56,613 bases of DNA from Pseudomonas taiwanensis DSM 21245 (GTDB lineage Bacteria > Pseudomonadota > Gammaproteobacteria > Pseudomonadales > Pseudomonadaceae): assembly GCF_000425785.1 (NCBI RefSeq), contig NZ_AUEC01000036.1:1-56613 (forward strand), read 5' to 3'. The notes beneath the pieces are model-generated. The model worked only from the letters and a program-made list of their open reading frames with translations, did not search any database and was not told the origin of the DNA. The position numbers and the translations under genes were made by a program. Below, piece after piece: positions 56,106-56,613 of this stretch. Numbering within the stretch: position 1 is the first letter of the stretch; every line of letters begins with the position of its first letter.

Positions 56106-56598
56106 CTAGTGCGTGCGCCAAGTTTACCAACGGGTTCCTACGCCCGGTCACGGAATTTGCCGCGACTTAGGAAATTTATCCTTGCGGCTTGGATGGGACA
56201 AGGTTTAAAGCTGTAGGAAACGTCTCTGATTTTTATAGGAAAGGCGTCGATAGTGCTGGATTGTGCGGAAAATGGTGATTTTGTCGTTTGGCGGTGGGGC
56301 CGAAGGCGAGCAAATCTGTAATGGACTAACTGTGGCGGAGACAGACGGACGGTTCTTGGGCGTGAGGGGCCGGTTTTCGCGGGTATGGAATTTGGTGGAT
56401 TTCTTGACGTACCTAATAGGGTATCTATAAACAAATCAGCTAGTTATGGCTTTCGGTGGAATCGAATCGGGAGCTGGGGGTAAGAGCTGCGCCCGCCAAA
56501 TGCTAGGCTCCGTCTGAAATCCCAAGAAACTGAAATGTGGCCCCGGAACAGCCGGGGTTCTGTACAGTCGCCGGCCATCTGCGGAAAGGAATTCTGTG
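56106..56598. other. Sparsely coding, less GC-rich tail
   Basis: About 490 bases without a convincing gene. The base composition falls below that of the rest of the window. It holds the upstream part of the minus-strand leader, a plus-strand promoter-like pair (56404-56431) and a hairpin CCCCGG-AACAG-CCGGGG at 56541-56557. Long frames on the minus strand look non-coding. Confidence 0.5.
56404..56431 (+). promoter_or_regulatory. Promoter-like pair with internal dyad
   Basis: TTGACG (56404-56409), 16-base spacer, TATAAA (56426-56431). The spacer contains TACC-TAATAG-GGTA, a small dyad that could be an operator. It reads towards the gene starting at 56599. Confidence 0.5.
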
Positions 56599-56613
56599 AT
56601 GGCAAAGCGTTAT
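56599..56613 (+). CDS. Start of a gene cut by the window end
   Basis: ATG at 56599 with AAGGA eight bases upstream, encoding MAKRY before the sequence ends. Some IS5-family transposases of pseudomonads start this way, but five codons cannot decide. Confidence 0.45.

Noticed and set aside
55897..56151. Genuine 84-residue protein gene
   Set aside because: A strong terminator hairpin with seven T lies inside the frame; it is treated as part of a leader instead.
56138..56434. 98-residue minus-strand protein gene near the right end
   Set aside because: No ribosome site, no domain pattern, and composition typical of non-coding sequence.

Overview
The window is a piece of a fluorescent-pseudomonad chromosome, most likely from the Pseudomonas putida group. 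Three things point there: the high-GC codon usage; the many short dyad repeats of the P. putida REP type (core GCGGGTAAACCCGC, often in head-to-head pairs); and the gene order rplU-rpmA-obg-proB, ettA-gdhA, morA-glyA and mksFEB, which is familiar from pseudomonads. Most of the window is core genome. No prophage, integron or CRISPR array is visible.

Layout. 1-4.3 kb: a DUF3772/MscS channel and the adaptive alkylation-repair genes ada and alkA, all on the minus strand. 4.4-12.4 kb: an iron cell-surface signalling block with an ECF sigma factor, a FecR anti-sigma factor and a TonB-dependent siderophore receptor, each unit preceded by a Fur-box-like site. Two MFS exporters (one Fsr-like) and a second, orphan FecR follow. 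12.5-17.5 kb: a free-standing tRNA-Met unit, a divergent lysE/lysR pair with a dyad between them, an M15-type peptidase, an exported protein of unknown function, and rimI with a probable divergent holD (DNA polymerase III psi). 17.7-22.6 kb: the condensin operon mksF-mksE-mksB, without the mksG nuclease gene of Wadjet-type systems. 22.7-27.6 kb: creA, proB, obg, rpmA and rplU on the minus strand, with ispB divergent. 27.7-41 kb: small conserved genes (yjdM, a Fur-box-preceded 81-residue protein, fklB, a YqhA-like membrane protein), a Lon-like protease, a DUF3015/DUF4105 pair, a lipoprotein, a GreB-like factor, gdhA and ettA. 41-46.6 kb: the giant cyclic-di-GMP protein MorA and glyA. 46.7-51.2 kb: an unrecognised 197-residue protein, an SBF/Acr3-like transporter, a homocysteine methyltransferase homologue, and a divergent polar amino-acid ABC transporter without an ATPase gene. 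51.2-53.7 kb: an arsenic operon arsR-arsB-arsH from which arsC is missing. 53.7-56.6 kb: a chemoreceptor, then a sparsely coding, less GC-rich tail with a structured leader on the minus strand and the first five codons of a gene cut by the window end.

How the genes fit together. The iron block is a complete receptor/anti-sigma/sigma circuit plus a second FecR that has no partner here. The mksFEB operon would make a chromosome-organising condensin rather than a plasmid-cutting complex, unless a nuclease is encoded elsewhere. The ars operon can export arsenite and detoxify organoarsenicals or quinones, but lacks its own arsenate reductase. The best leads for something unusual are the orphan iron sensor, the arsC-less operon with its leftover start site, the cryptic psi subunit with a long linker, the ATPase-less ABC transporter beside MmuM, and the structured leader at the right end. 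No clearly new multi-gene system was found. Gene starts were chosen from Shine-Dalgarno sequences and known family starts. All similarities are recalled from memory of the families; no database was searched.
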